This document shows positions 1 to 7,699 of a stretch of DNA of 38,397 bases, in pieces; the stretch's first letter is position 1; every line of letters begins with the position of its first letter. The notes beneath the pieces are model-generated. The model was not told the origin of the DNA. It saw only the letters and a list, made by a program, of their open reading frames with translations, and did no database searches. The translations under genes and the position numbers were made by a program. The stretch covers positions 1 to 38,397 of the forward strand of contig JAFGDP010000122.1 in NCBI GenBank assembly GCA_016932075.1, in the 5' to 3' direction. This DNA comes from Chitinispirillaceae bacterium (GTDB lineage Bacteria > Fibrobacterota > Chitinivibrionia > Chitinivibrionales > Chitinispirillaceae).

Positions 1-63
1 GGGAAGGGTACCTCCTGTGGTCTATGCAGGTCAGTTCAAACATAGGAAACTCTTATTGCAAGT

Positions 64-1227
64 GTGATACTTTTTGGGGTAAGGTCGCAGACACAGTGGA
101 CAGCCAGGGAATCAGGAACTGAATTAAACTTAAGATCGATTGTATGGACAGAGCAAACGCTAGTGGCGGTTGGAGATTCAGGAATTATCCTAACATCAGA
201 TAATGGAGAGAATTGGGAAAGCTGTTCTTCTGGTACGAACAAGAACCTTGCTTCAATTGCTTGGACTGGGGAGAAACTGGTAGCGGTGGGAGATTCAGGG
301 ACAATTATAACTTCTGAGGATTGTGTTGTATGGACAAAACAACAACCGCCAAGATTAGTAGATATGGTTTATGTGCTATATGCTAGTAGTAAGATACTAT
401 CATTAACCGATGCACCATTTGGGCCAAGTGATACTATTTTAATTTCATCCCAAGATGGCTTAATATGGAATACTTTACCATTAACTGCAAAAAGTGGGAA
501 ATGCGTTTCAATAGCATGGAATGGTTCTCAATATATTGCTGTAGGTGATGGTGGTACAATTGTATCCTCTAATGATGGACAAGTTTGGACATGGAGATTG
601 GCGACAACAGATACCTATTTAAATAGCATTGCTGCAAACGATTCTCAATTTGTTTCAGTAGGAGTTGATACGTGGTCAAAAGTGGGTATAGTATACATTT
701 CATCAGACGGTATTAATTGGAACCGTAACCGTGCCCTCGAAAGAGTAAATATTTTGAATTATGTTACATGGCAAGGTGATTTAAATATTACGGTAGGAGA
801 TAGCGGTACAATTCTCACCTCCCCTGACGCTGAACCCTGGACTCCCCAAACCTCAAGCACTACCCGCAACCTCCGCTGCGTAACCTTTACCGGCACCCAA
901 TACGTTGCTGTCGGCGATTCCGGCACGATTATAACGTCTCCAGCAGAAAACAGTACCGTCACTCGAAAACCTGTACGCAACAAAGATGCTGAAGGTGTTT
1001 CTCTTAAACACAGCGGAAATATATTAAAAATTCACCTACCCTATTCGCTCCGCGGCTCAACAGCATATGTTTTTTCCCTTTCCGGGAAAAGGATTTCTAC
1101 ATTATCGAAGAAAAATGCTCCTGCATCATTTGTAATCAATACTCGCGACCTTGCTCCTGGCGTATATCAACTTATGGTTGAAAAACAGGGGATAAAAACA
1201 GCACGGTTGTTTGCTGTTGGCAGGTAG
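64..1227 (+). CDS. secreted WD/Ycf48-like beta-propeller repeat protein with C-terminal sorting module; 5' end doubtful
   Basis: The product is made of about six repeats of the pattern hydrophobic-A-W-x-G-x-x-[YL]-[VI]-A-V-G-D-S-G-T-I-x-[TS]-S-x-D-G-x-x-W, typical of Ycf48/BNR-like beta-propeller blades. The last ~75 residues form a sorting-type Ig-like module (VFSLSGKRI, then DLAPGVYQL). A GTG at 64 is the only usable start I see in frame; it cuts into a hydrophobic stretch (L-I-A-S-V-I-L-F-G-V) that reads like a signal-peptide core. An in-frame TAG lies at 43-45, and a basic stretch K-H-R-K-L-L-L sits one frame over at about 38-58, so a frameshift or sequencing error near 56-63 is possible. 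Up to about 810 the codons are AT-rich; beyond that the last blade is clearly GC-rich, suggesting a recombined repeat. The ligand and role are unknown; it is probably an extracellular binding or scaffold protein. Confidence 0.75.
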   Translation: MILFGVRSQTQWTARESGTELNLRSIVWTEQTLVAVGDSGIILTSDNGENWESCSSGTNKNLASIAWTGEKLVAVGDSGTIITSEDCVVWTKQQPPRLVDMVYVLYASSKILSLTDAPFGPSDTILISSQDGLIWNTLPLTAKSGKCVSIAWNGSQYIAVGDGGTIVSSNDGQVWTWRLATTDTYLNSIAANDSQFVSVGVDTWSKVGIVYISSDGINWNRNRALERVNILNYVTWQGDLNITVGDSGTILTSPDAEPWTPQTSSTTRNLRCVTFTGTQYVAVGDSGTIITSPAENSTVTRKPVRNKDAEGVSLKHSGNILKIHLPYSLRGSTAYVFSLSGKRISTLSKKNAPASFVINTRDLAPGVYQLMVEKQGIKTARLFAVGR

Positions 1228-1279
1228 CTTGTGACAGCTTCCTTACGCTATGACCGATACCCTTAACCGTAGCAATGGC

Positions 1280-1305
1280 CACCGTCCCATCGAAAAAACG
1301 GTGGA
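1280..1305. terminator. possible bidirectional hairpin between convergent genes
   Basis: CCACCGT at 1280-1286 pairs with ACGGTGG at 1299-1305 (7 bp, 12-nt loop holding an A-run). It lies between the stop of the propeller gene and the stop of the minus-strand ATPase gene. There is no clean U-tract after the stem, so this is weak. Confidence 0.3.
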
Positions 1306-1306
1306 C

Positions 1307-2554
1307 CTACATCATATGCCACGGCACCGCGGTGACCGTATCGGACAGTTTCTCCGGGACCTCGCCATCCGTTATCACATACCCGTGTGAAGCGACCTTC
1401 GGGTATTCCGAAAGAAAAGCGGCGATGCCGGAAGCGTCGCTCCGTGAAACATGAGCGGTTGCCTTGATTTCAATGGGCACAACCCTGTCGCCGCAATCAA
1501 GGACGCAGTCTACCTCTGCCCCGCCGCCGGTGCGCCAGTAGTTGACACGACACCAGAAATCCTTAGACCGCGCACGACGGATTATTTCAAGCATTACGGC
1601 ATGCTCGAATAAGCTTCCCCTCTGGGCATGCAGCAGTTCCGGTACCAGCGGCAGGCGCGCCAACGCGTTGCGTACGCCGGTATCGAAGAAATAATAGCGG
1701 GGCGTCGAAAGAATCCTTTTCCGCGCATTTTTAAGGTAAGGATCAACCCGTTCAATCACCAGCGTGTCTTCGAGCACGGAATAGTATCCCTTTATCGCCG
1801 GTACGCTCACGCCGCTTTCCATTGAGAGCTTTGACATATTCGGAGCGCTGCCGGATTCGCTTGCGGCCAGCTCGAGAAAACGTGAAAATGCCCCGATGTT
1901 TCTGCTCAATGCTTCTGCCCGGATCTCTTCTTCAAGATATGATTCCGCATAAGAACGCAGAAAGCCGGCCCGGTCTTCAGGCTTCTGCATGGCAATACCC
2001 GGCAAACATCCATAAACAAGCGATTCCTTAAAAGAAAATGCATGACGCCCGGGTATTTTCTTCATCTCAAGCTCGGGAATACGGGATTCTCCGGTAATTC
2101 CCATCTCGCACCACGTCAGCGGATCGAGTCGATAGTTTTTGGCACGACCCGGAAGAAGGTTCGCCCCCTTCTGTCGCAACTTCCGGGCCGAAGATCCTGT
2201 AAGTATCACCATCGCCATTTTTTTATCGATCACATACTGAACCGAATCGAAAATGGAAGGTACTTTCTGCGCCTCGTCGATAAAAACGATCTTTTTTTCC
2301 GGCGAAGCCTCAAGCAAACGGATTATGAGTGAAGGATCTCTTTCATGGGCCTGACGTACGGAAGGAACCTGAAAAGGAAGAACAAGCAGTTCTTTGTCGT
2401 TTTCCAGACTGTTTTCTACAAGCCATGTCTTTCCCACCTGCCTTGGACCGAAAATTACAAGGGAATTACCCTTGCTTATTTCTTTTGAAACAATGGATTG
2501 CAGCAATCTAATATAGGGTTTAAATATTCCTTGCATATTTAAAGTATATATCAT
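1307..2554 (-). CDS. AAA family ATPase with DUF4143 C-terminal domain
   Basis: The N-terminal half is a P-loop ATPase of the AAA_14 type: Walker A G-P-R-Q-V-G-K-T near residue 36, and Walker B I-V-F-I-D-E-A-Q near residue 90, followed by the sensor stretch V-I-L-T-G-S-S-A-R. The C-terminal half carries the DUF4143 pattern (Y-Y-F-F-D-T-G-V-R-N, then F-E-H-A-V-M-L-E-I, and a nuclease-like V-N-Y-W-R-T-G-G-G-A-E-V-D-C-V-L-D followed by P-I-E-I-K-A-T). The E-V-D...E-I-K arrangement resembles a PD-(D/E)xK fold. Proteins of this family are very common in bacteria and archaea, often many per genome, and their function is not established; toxin-like or mobile-element links have been suggested. Length (415 aa) is normal. 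An alternative in-frame ATG lies at 2536; neither start has a clear ribosome binding site. The gene is divergent from the next one. Confidence 0.9.
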   Translation of the reverse strand: MIYTLNMQGIFKPYIRLLQSIVSKEISKGNSLVIFGPRQVGKTWLVENSLENDKELLVLPFQVPSVRQAHERDPSLIIRLLEASPEKKIVFIDEAQKVPSIFDSVQYVIDKKMAMVILTGSSARKLRQKGANLLPGRAKNYRLDPLTWCEMGITGESRIPELEMKKIPGRHAFSFKESLVYGCLPGIAMQKPEDRAGFLRSYAESYLEEEIRAEALSRNIGAFSRFLELAASESGSAPNMSKLSMESGVSVPAIKGYYSVLEDTLVIERVDPYLKNARKRILSTPRYYFFDTGVRNALARLPLVPELLHAQRGSLFEHAVMLEIIRRARSKDFWCRVNYWRTGGGAEVDCVLDCGDRVVPIEIKATAHVSRSDASGIAAFLSEYPKVASHGYVITDGEVPEKLSDTVTAVPWHMM

Positions 2555-2690
2555 AAAAGCGGAAAAGGCAAGAAATACTCCAGCAAATCTCTCTTTTCCT
2601 GCACCTGCCCAATTACTACAACAATCCTGCTAATCACTTATTTATTTTCTTAGTCTGATCAACCGAATACCTTTCAACCAGGAGATGAAA

Positions 2691-4589
2691 ATGGCATATC
2701 ATAACCGTTCTTTTCCCGGATTTGCATGCGTCACCATGATGCTGATGCTCTTGGCTACTGTTGTTGTCGTACACGCCGCAACCGTGGACAACTACATCAA
2801 GGACCTCAAAGCAGGTCCGACCATCTATTACACGCCTGAGGCGGCCGCTTACTTTGCCGCGCTGGGCAACTATACCACCACCGGATTGTCGGTCAACAAG
2901 GACGCCGCGGTACGGACCTTCACGGCAACGACCAAGCTCGGATCCATGCAGCTCAGCATGGCCAAGGACGCGATCAATACGCTCATCGACCTGTTCCCCA
3001 AGGCGGTGCATGTTGTGCAGATCCCACAGGCCAAATACACGGGCAAGGGTTCGTATGACGACTGTGTCAGCACCTATGTCATGAGCGCGAAAAACCAGTT
3101 CATGACCTCGTGTCCGTTTCTCGATTACAACTCCCTTTCCCTGTGCGAACAGTTTATCGAAAGCACCAAGGAAACGGAGATGCTCAGCTCGCGCAAGGGC
3201 AAAAAAGGCGCGATCATAGAAGCCATGTTCAACCTGAGAATCACGTTCACCTTTTACGCCGCGGAATGCGCCCTCTCCCGTCTTACCGGCATGAGCCTCG
3301 GCCATGATCCGAACGCATGGCGTCAATGGTGGCTCTCATCGACCAGGGCGCCGTTCACCCCGGCGTCGGACTATACCACGGTTGCAACCACCTCCACCGG
3401 TACCTATGTGACGGAGAACTCCTATTCAGACATCGAGCCCGGCGGCACGTACCGGATCATCCTGAAAACCGGGGACGATCTGACCGGCACGGTTGAGTCG
3501 AGAAGCGACACCTCCCTGGTGCTTGAAACAACGGACGGGAAGCCGTATTCGTTCAAATTCTCCCTGATGCAGAGTTATCAGGTGATTGAGCGGCCCGCGC
3601 CGAAAAAAGTCACGTCATCAGACGGAAAGATGAAGGCGGAAATGCTCACGTATGAACAGCTGCAGGAGCGCGCGGCTGGCAAACCGGACATCGAGGTGAC
3701 CCTGAACAATGGATCGCATTTCAAGGGACGACTAACCACTATAAACGACGAGGAGCTTTCACTGGCTGTCGAGGGTTCGTCGATCCCCATCGCCAAAAAC
3801 GTCATCAAGCAGATCATTTTTATCCCGCCCGGCCAGAAACAGCCAAAGAAAGACACGACCGCCCAAAAACCACAAGGACCGTTTGACACGCTCTACGTAA
3901 AAAATCCGAAGAAAGACAAATACGGCAAAGCAGAGGCCGATCTTTTGTATGCCGGAACAATCATTGATGAAGGTGACAATTACGTCACCATGCAGTTCAT
4001 CCAGGGCGGCGAACCCAAGAAATTCAGCCGCGACGAAATCAATCGGTTTATCCGTCATTCAAAGGCAAAAGGCACCGACGCCATAAAAAAATATGCGCAG
4101 ACGCTATCCTGTCCGCCAGACATGTTTCTCGTGGACATGCCTCCGGGCAGGAGCGGAAAGCCGTTCTTCAAGGTCTGTATGGACAAATATGAATATCCCA
4201 ACAAATCAGGCACTATGCCGCGCACCAAACTCACCTTCGGACAGGCAAAAAAACTGTGCGAGAAACAGGGCAAACGGCTCTGCACCACCACGGAATGGAT
4301 GTGGGCGTGCGGCGGTTTAAACGGGCTTCCCTACCCGTACGGAAAAAACTTTGAGAAAGACCGCTGCAATACCGATACCCGGTACACCGAGACCTCGGGA
4401 AACCGGATCAACTGCGTCAGCCCGTTCGGCGGCTACGACATGTCGGGCAACCTGTTCGAATGGGTGGTTACCGAAAGAGGCGGCATGGCGCTCATGGGCG
4501 GACCGGTCTCCAAATGCCAGACCGTGGCCGAGGTAACCAGCGGCGACGCAAAACCCCACTCCGGCGTGCGATGCTGCAAGGGAAACTAG
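2691..4589 (+). CDS. exported protein: alpha-helical (HEAT-like) region, Sm/SH3-like segments, C-terminal SUMF1/FGE-like domain
   Basis: An ATG at 2685 is also in frame, but AGGAG at 2680-2684 is well spaced only for the ATG at 2691, which I prefer. The protein starts with a signal peptide (about 30 residues, ending V-V-V-V-H-A-A). Residues ~35-225 look helical and finish with L-G-H-D-P-N-A-W-R-Q-W-W, a motif that often ends HEAT-repeat segments in exported bacterial proteins. Three short beta-rich segments follow (about 245-300, 325-370 and 400-460), each with the pattern of an Sm/SH3-like barrel (G-D-D-L-T-G-T-V; G-S-H-F-K-G-R-L). The last ~160 residues match the SUMF1/formylglycine-generating-enzyme fold (M-D-K-Y-E-Y-P, R-L-C-T-T-T-E-W, Y-D-M-S-G-N-L-F-E-W-V). 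In bacteria most such domains are not true FGEs but serve in surface proteins or as kinase-linked domains. A substrate cannot be assigned. Confidence 0.8.
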   Translation: MAYHNRSFPGFACVTMMLMLLATVVVVHAATVDNYIKDLKAGPTIYYTPEAAAYFAALGNYTTTGLSVNKDAAVRTFTATTKLGSMQLSMAKDAINTLIDLFPKAVHVVQIPQAKYTGKGSYDDCVSTYVMSAKNQFMTSCPFLDYNSLSLCEQFIESTKETEMLSSRKGKKGAIIEAMFNLRITFTFYAAECALSRLTGMSLGHDPNAWRQWWLSSTRAPFTPASDYTTVATTSTGTYVTENSYSDIEPGGTYRIILKTGDDLTGTVESRSDTSLVLETTDGKPYSFKFSLMQSYQVIERPAPKKVTSSDGKMKAEMLTYEQLQERAAGKPDIEVTLNNGSHFKGRLTTINDEELSLAVEGSSIPIAKNVIKQIIFIPPGQKQPKKDTTAQKPQGPFDTLYVKNPKKDKYGKAEADLLYAGTIIDEGDNYVTMQFIQGGEPKKFSRDEINRFIRHSKAKGTDAIKKYAQTLSCPPDMFLVDMPPGRSGKPFFKVCMDKYEYPNKSGTMPRTKLTFGQAKKLCEKQGKRLCTTTEWMWACGGLNGLPYPYGKNFEKDRCNTDTRYTETSGNRINCVSPFGGYDMSGNLFEWVVTERGGMALMGGPVSKCQTVAEVTSGDAKPHSGVRCCKGN

Positions 4590-4603
4590 TATAATTGCAG
4601 AAT

Positions 4604-4652
4604 GCAGATTGATGATTGAAAATTAAAACCTGTTTTTCAATCTGCAATCTGC
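4604..4652. terminator. bidirectional hairpin between convergent genes
   Basis: Arms at 4604-4622 and 4634-4652 pair at 17 of 19 positions around an 11-nt loop. The stem has A-runs on one side and T-runs on the other, as expected for a terminator used from both directions. It sits between the convergent SUMF1-like and CHAP genes. Confidence 0.6.
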
Positions 4653-4672
4653 AATCTACAATCTACAATTTA
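4638..4672. repeat. five tandem heptamers CAATCTG/CAATCTA
   Basis: Five consecutive 7-bp units start at 4638, 4645, 4652, 4659 and 4666 (CAATCTG twice, CAATCTA twice, then CAATTTA). The repeat supplies the right arm of the adjoining hairpin and runs into the stop codon of the minus-strand CHAP gene at 4670-4672. Confidence 0.8.
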
Positions 4673-5860
4673 AAATACCTGCGTATGCGTGTCCTGCCGC
4701 ACGCCGCTCCTTCTGCCGAACCCGTCAAGGCTTGAATTGCTTTTATAATTGGTAATGGTGCGGAGCCTGACCGAATTGCTCACGTTTCCTTCCACCGTGT
4801 ACATGGTGGTGCCGTTTACATAGCGCACAATGCCGGTATGTCCGCCGCCGGAATTGTCATACCGCACGAAATCGCCGTACACCGGCACGAAGGTCTCCCA
4901 CTTCGCCGAGGAGCGGTCCACCCACTCATGCTTGTTGGCGGTGTTCTGAAACCATGACCGTATGCCGGTATTGCCCTTCTGCAGCCAGCGGGGCCGTGTC
5001 GCGGTCCCTTCGTCACTACCCATGGGATACCCGGCAGCACGGTAGGCCCATGCGAGGAACTCGGAGCACCAGGCGTCATCCGGTCCGGTGAGGTAGGTCC
5101 AGAGATCATAGGGATAGATATTCTGCTGCCGCAGCTCGGTACCCACTTCCTCGGGCCCGCGGCGGTCCTCTTTTATGGCAACGTCTTCGGTGATCTCATA
5201 GGGCAGCAGGTCGAGCATGATCCGGTAGCGCGCCGAGGTGGCGGTGATTGGAATTGTATATTCCACGCTGTCCTTGCGATAGATGACGAGCGTGTCGAGC
5301 GGCGCGCCGGCGCTCCTGGCCAGCCCGTTTTCGGCAAAAAGATTGCCTCGTTCACGACAGCAGGAAAAGGTGCGCGATCCGTTGCGCAGCAGTTTGAACT
5401 TGTATGCGGCATTGTTTACCGTTACCAGGGCGACGATCATTGACGCGCCGGTCTGTTTCTGTGACGCGATTGGAATGGAATGCTCGCCTCTTCCGAGCAA
5501 TCCGCCATGCACCCGGTCGATGCGCTGCCCTTGCACCGTGTATAGTTCAACGGTGACCTGCGCGCTCTTTTCCGGTAGATTCACGATAAACCGGTCATTT
5601 TTAAAAACAGGTACCGGGGCTGTTGCGGCACGCATGCCGTTATTCGCAACCCAGATATCCACCGACCCGGAAACCAGAAAATTTCCAGCCGTATCGGTGG
5701 TTGCCTGATGCCCTGCGCGGGCAAGTTTTGCCACCAGGTTCTTCACCGGAAAATCAGCCTGGTTGGTGATCGTACCCTGTATCTGATACTGCTGACTGTA
5801 AAGTAAAAAAGCGCCCAGAACAAGCATGAGGCCCATCATGCGTATGCGGTTCATAAACAA
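4670..5860 (-). CDS. secreted CHAP-type amidase/peptidase with N-terminal carboxypeptidase-regulatory-like and sorting-like modules
   Basis: A signal peptide (MNRIRMMGLMLVLGAFLLYS) is followed by a carboxypeptidase-regulatory-like beta domain (~25-95: I-Q-G-T-I-T-N-Q...T-T-D-T-A-G-N-F). Next comes a module that resembles the C-terminal sorting domain (V-E-L-Y-T-V-Q-G-Q-R-I, ~100-160) but is internal here. The C-terminal ~170 residues carry the CHAP-like signature: Cys in D-A-W-C-S-E-F-L-A-W near residue 265, His in G-G-G-H-T-G-I-V, and an acidic residue in T-V-E-G-N-V-S. CHAP enzymes cleave peptidoglycan amide bonds, so the likely substrate is cell-wall peptide, possibly of other cells because the protein is exported. 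It is monocistronic and convergent with the upstream gene. Start ATG at 5860 follows GGGGAGG with suitable spacing. Confidence 0.82.
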   Translation of the reverse strand: MFMNRIRMMGLMLVLGAFLLYSQQYQIQGTITNQADFPVKNLVAKLARAGHQATTDTAGNFLVSGSVDIWVANNGMRAATAPVPVFKNDRFIVNLPEKSAQVTVELYTVQGQRIDRVHGGLLGRGEHSIPIASQKQTGASMIVALVTVNNAAYKFKLLRNGSRTFSCCRERGNLFAENGLARSAGAPLDTLVIYRKDSVEYTIPITATSARYRIMLDLLPYEITEDVAIKEDRRGPEEVGTELRQQNIYPYDLWTYLTGPDDAWCSEFLAWAYRAAGYPMGSDEGTATRPRWLQKGNTGIRSWFQNTANKHEWVDRSSAKWETFVPVYGDFVRYDNSGGGHTGIVRYVNGTTMYTVEGNVSNSVRLRTITNYKSNSSLDGFGRRSGVRQDTHTQVF

Positions 5861-6132
5861 CCTCCCCGGAAAGAAAAAAAGACGATATGAATAAAGCGAT
5901 TAACCTCTAAGCACGGTATGCGGATTCCCCCTGGTGAACAATATAATAATAAATCAAATAATACACCAATTTTTATAATCCGGCAGTGAACGGTATGGAG
6001 TGAAAAAAATTCAATCAGGATTGTCGGTGCATGTCGGTACCATGGTGTTTTATGCTTTTTTAATAGAATCTTAACGATACCGATTCCGACACCGACGCCG
6101 ATGAGGATATTCAGGATTACAGGTTATCTCTA
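5861..6132. other. intergenic region with degenerate hexamer repeat
   Basis: There is no gene in this 272-bp gap. It should hold the promoter of the CHAP gene (an AT-rich stretch at 5940-5980) and the 3' end of the pst transcript. A degenerate hexamer array lies at 6075-6104 (CGATAC, CGATTC, CGACAC, CGACGC, CGATG). I see no strong terminator stem. Confidence 0.5.
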
Positions 6133-6954
6133 TTACCCGTACCTTCCCTCAATATACTCGGCCGTTTTGGGGTTTTTCGGGGTTAGAAACAGCTCCTCGG
6201 TCCGGGCAAACTCCAGCACCTCGCCAAGGAGCATGAAAATACACTCGTCGCTGGCGCGACGCGCCTGGGCCATATTGTGGGTCACAATGATAATGGAGTA
6301 TTTCCCGCGCAGGTCAAACATCAGCTCTTCAATGGCTTTGGTACCCTCGACGTCAAGGGCCGAGCACGGCTCGTCCATGAGAATGACCTCCGGCTTGAGA
6401 GGCAGGAGCCGGGCAATGCAGAGTTTCTGCTGTTGTTCGAGCTGGAGCGAGGTCGCCCGCACGTTGAGCCGGTCCCGCAGGTCTTTCCACAACCCGACTT
6501 CGGTGAGCGCTTTTTCGACCGCTTCGTCAAAAACGCTTTTTTTCTGCTTATGAAACGGCAGATGGATGCGCAGGCCGAACACGACGTTTTCATATACCGA
6601 AATGGGGAGCGGATTGGGACGTTGAAACACCATGCCTACCGATTTGCGCAGCTCTATGAGCGAGACGTCAGGATCATAAATGTTTTTCCCGAGAATCGTG
6701 ATCTCACCCGTTGTGCGGACATAGCTGTAGCGTTCGTTGATCCGGTTGAAGCAGCGCAGGAACGTGGTTTTGCCGCACCCGCTCGGCCCGATGAGCGAGG
6801 TGATGATACCGTGTTTTATGTCAAGGGAAATGCTTTTCAGCGCCTGGAACGAACCGTACCAGAGATTCAAATCGCGCGTCCGGACACAATGAGACAGAGC
6901 GTCGCCTGCGGGAGAGACCGGTCCTTTAACCGAAGTTGCCGTTGACATAGTCAT
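6133..6954 (-). CDS. pstB: phosphate ABC transporter ATP-binding protein with degenerate signature motif (second PstB)
   Basis: This is the last gene of the pst operon, a cytoplasmic ATPase that should drive phosphate import through PstC/PstA. From the ATG at 6954 it has 273 residues, normal for PstB. Visible motifs: Walker A G-P-S-G-C-G-K-T (56-63), Q-loop Gln111 in V-F-Q-R-P-N-P-L-P, Walker B I-L-M-D-E-P (191-196) and switch His226 in V-T-H-N-M. The ABC signature, normally L-S-G-G-Q, reads L-Q-L-E-Q (170-174), although the flanking Q-Q-K-L-C-I-A-R-L-L is PstB-like. The start overlaps the previous pstB by 29 bp; ATG at 6948 is an alternative, and AGGA precedes 6954. Codons upstream of 6954 on this frame are shadow of the neighbouring gene. 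With the neighbour it probably forms a heterodimer. Confidence 0.93.
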   Translation of the reverse strand: MTMSTATSVKGPVSPAGDALSHCVRTRDLNLWYGSFQALKSISLDIKHGIITSLIGPSGCGKTTFLRCFNRINERYSYVRTTGEITILGKNIYDPDVSLIELRKSVGMVFQRPNPLPISVYENVVFGLRIHLPFHKQKKSVFDEAVEKALTEVGLWKDLRDRLNVRATSLQLEQQQKLCIARLLPLKPEVILMDEPCSALDVEGTKAIEELMFDLRGKYSIIIVTHNMAQARRASDECIFMLLGEVLEFARTEELFLTPKNPKTAEYIEGRYG

Positions 6955-7699
6955 AGGTCCTGGGATCCGAAGGGTGATCTGAAAAAATGACGTCGTTGGT
7001 ATCGAGTTCGACGATGTTACCTTCCCATAAAAACATGGTCCTGTCGGCAAGCCGCTGGGCCTGGTGCACCAGATTGGTGACGAGAATGATGGAGATCTCA
7101 TTGCGCAGCTCCTTGAGCACCTCTTCGATCCGCATGGTGGTAACCGGATCAATGGCGATGGAGAATTCGTCAAGACACAGGATTTCAGGCTGGTGCGACA
7201 AGGCACGCGCAATGGTCAACCGCTGCTGCTGTCCGCCGGAAAGCGCGGTGCCCAGGCTTGAAAGCCGGTCCTTGACTTCGTCCCATAGCGCAGCCTGGGT
7301 AAGACAGCGCTCGACGATGGCATCGAGATCACGGCGGTTCTTCAGTCCCGCGCATCGCGGGGCAAACGCGACATTATCATAGATGCTCAACGGCAGGCCG
7401 ACCGGCAGGGGAGCCACCATGCCGATCTTGCGGCGCAACGAAAAAATGTCCCTGGTTTTCCTTATATCCTCCCCGTCAAACCGGATGGTGCCGGAAACCG
7501 CGGTATTGCTCACGAATTCGATGGTCCGGTTCAGGCAGCGTAAAAGGGATGTTTTTCCGGACTGCGCGGGACCGATGATGCCGAAGATCTCGTTTCTCAT
7601 GACGTGAAACGAGATACCGTGGATCACCTCCCTGCTCCCGTAGGAAAGGCGCAGGTCTTCTACCTCGATTCGGACATCAGGCGTGTGCATCGTCACCAT
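6926..7699 (-). CDS. pstB: phosphate ABC transporter ATP-binding protein with degenerate Q- and H-loops (first PstB)
   Basis: PstB-type ATPase of 257 residues from the ATG at 7699, which sits six bases before the end of pstA and follows AGGAA; a downstream ATG lies at 7690. The ABC signature is intact (L-S-G-G-Q at 153-157). Walker A is G-P-A-Q-S-G-K-T (43-50) and Walker B reads L-C-L-D-E-F (174-179), keeping the catalytic Glu but with Phe for the usual Pro. The Q-loop, V-F-Q-x-P-N-P in PstB, is V-A-P-L-P-V-G here, so the Gln is missing. The switch histidine is Asn209 (L-V-T-N-L). These defects fall in the nucleotide-binding half of the domain, complementary to the signature defect of the next gene. 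Reading further upstream overlaps pstA and is unlikely. Confidence 0.93.
   Translation of the reverse strand: MVTMHTPDVRIEVEDLRLSYGSREVIHGISFHVMRNEIFGIIGPAQSGKTSLLRCLNRTIEFVSNTAVSGTIRFDGEDIRKTRDIFSLRRKIGMVAPLPVGLPLSIYDNVAFAPRCAGLKNRRDLDAIVERCLTQAALWDEVKDRLSSLGTALSGGQQQRLTIARALSHQPEILCLDEFSIAIDPVTTMRIEEVLKELRNEISIILVTNLVHQAQRLADRTMFLWEGNIVELDTNDVIFSDHPSDPRTYDYVNGNFG

Noticed and set aside
6277..6945. Plus-strand frame opposite pstB
   Set aside because: Shadow of pstB; it has no recognisable domain.
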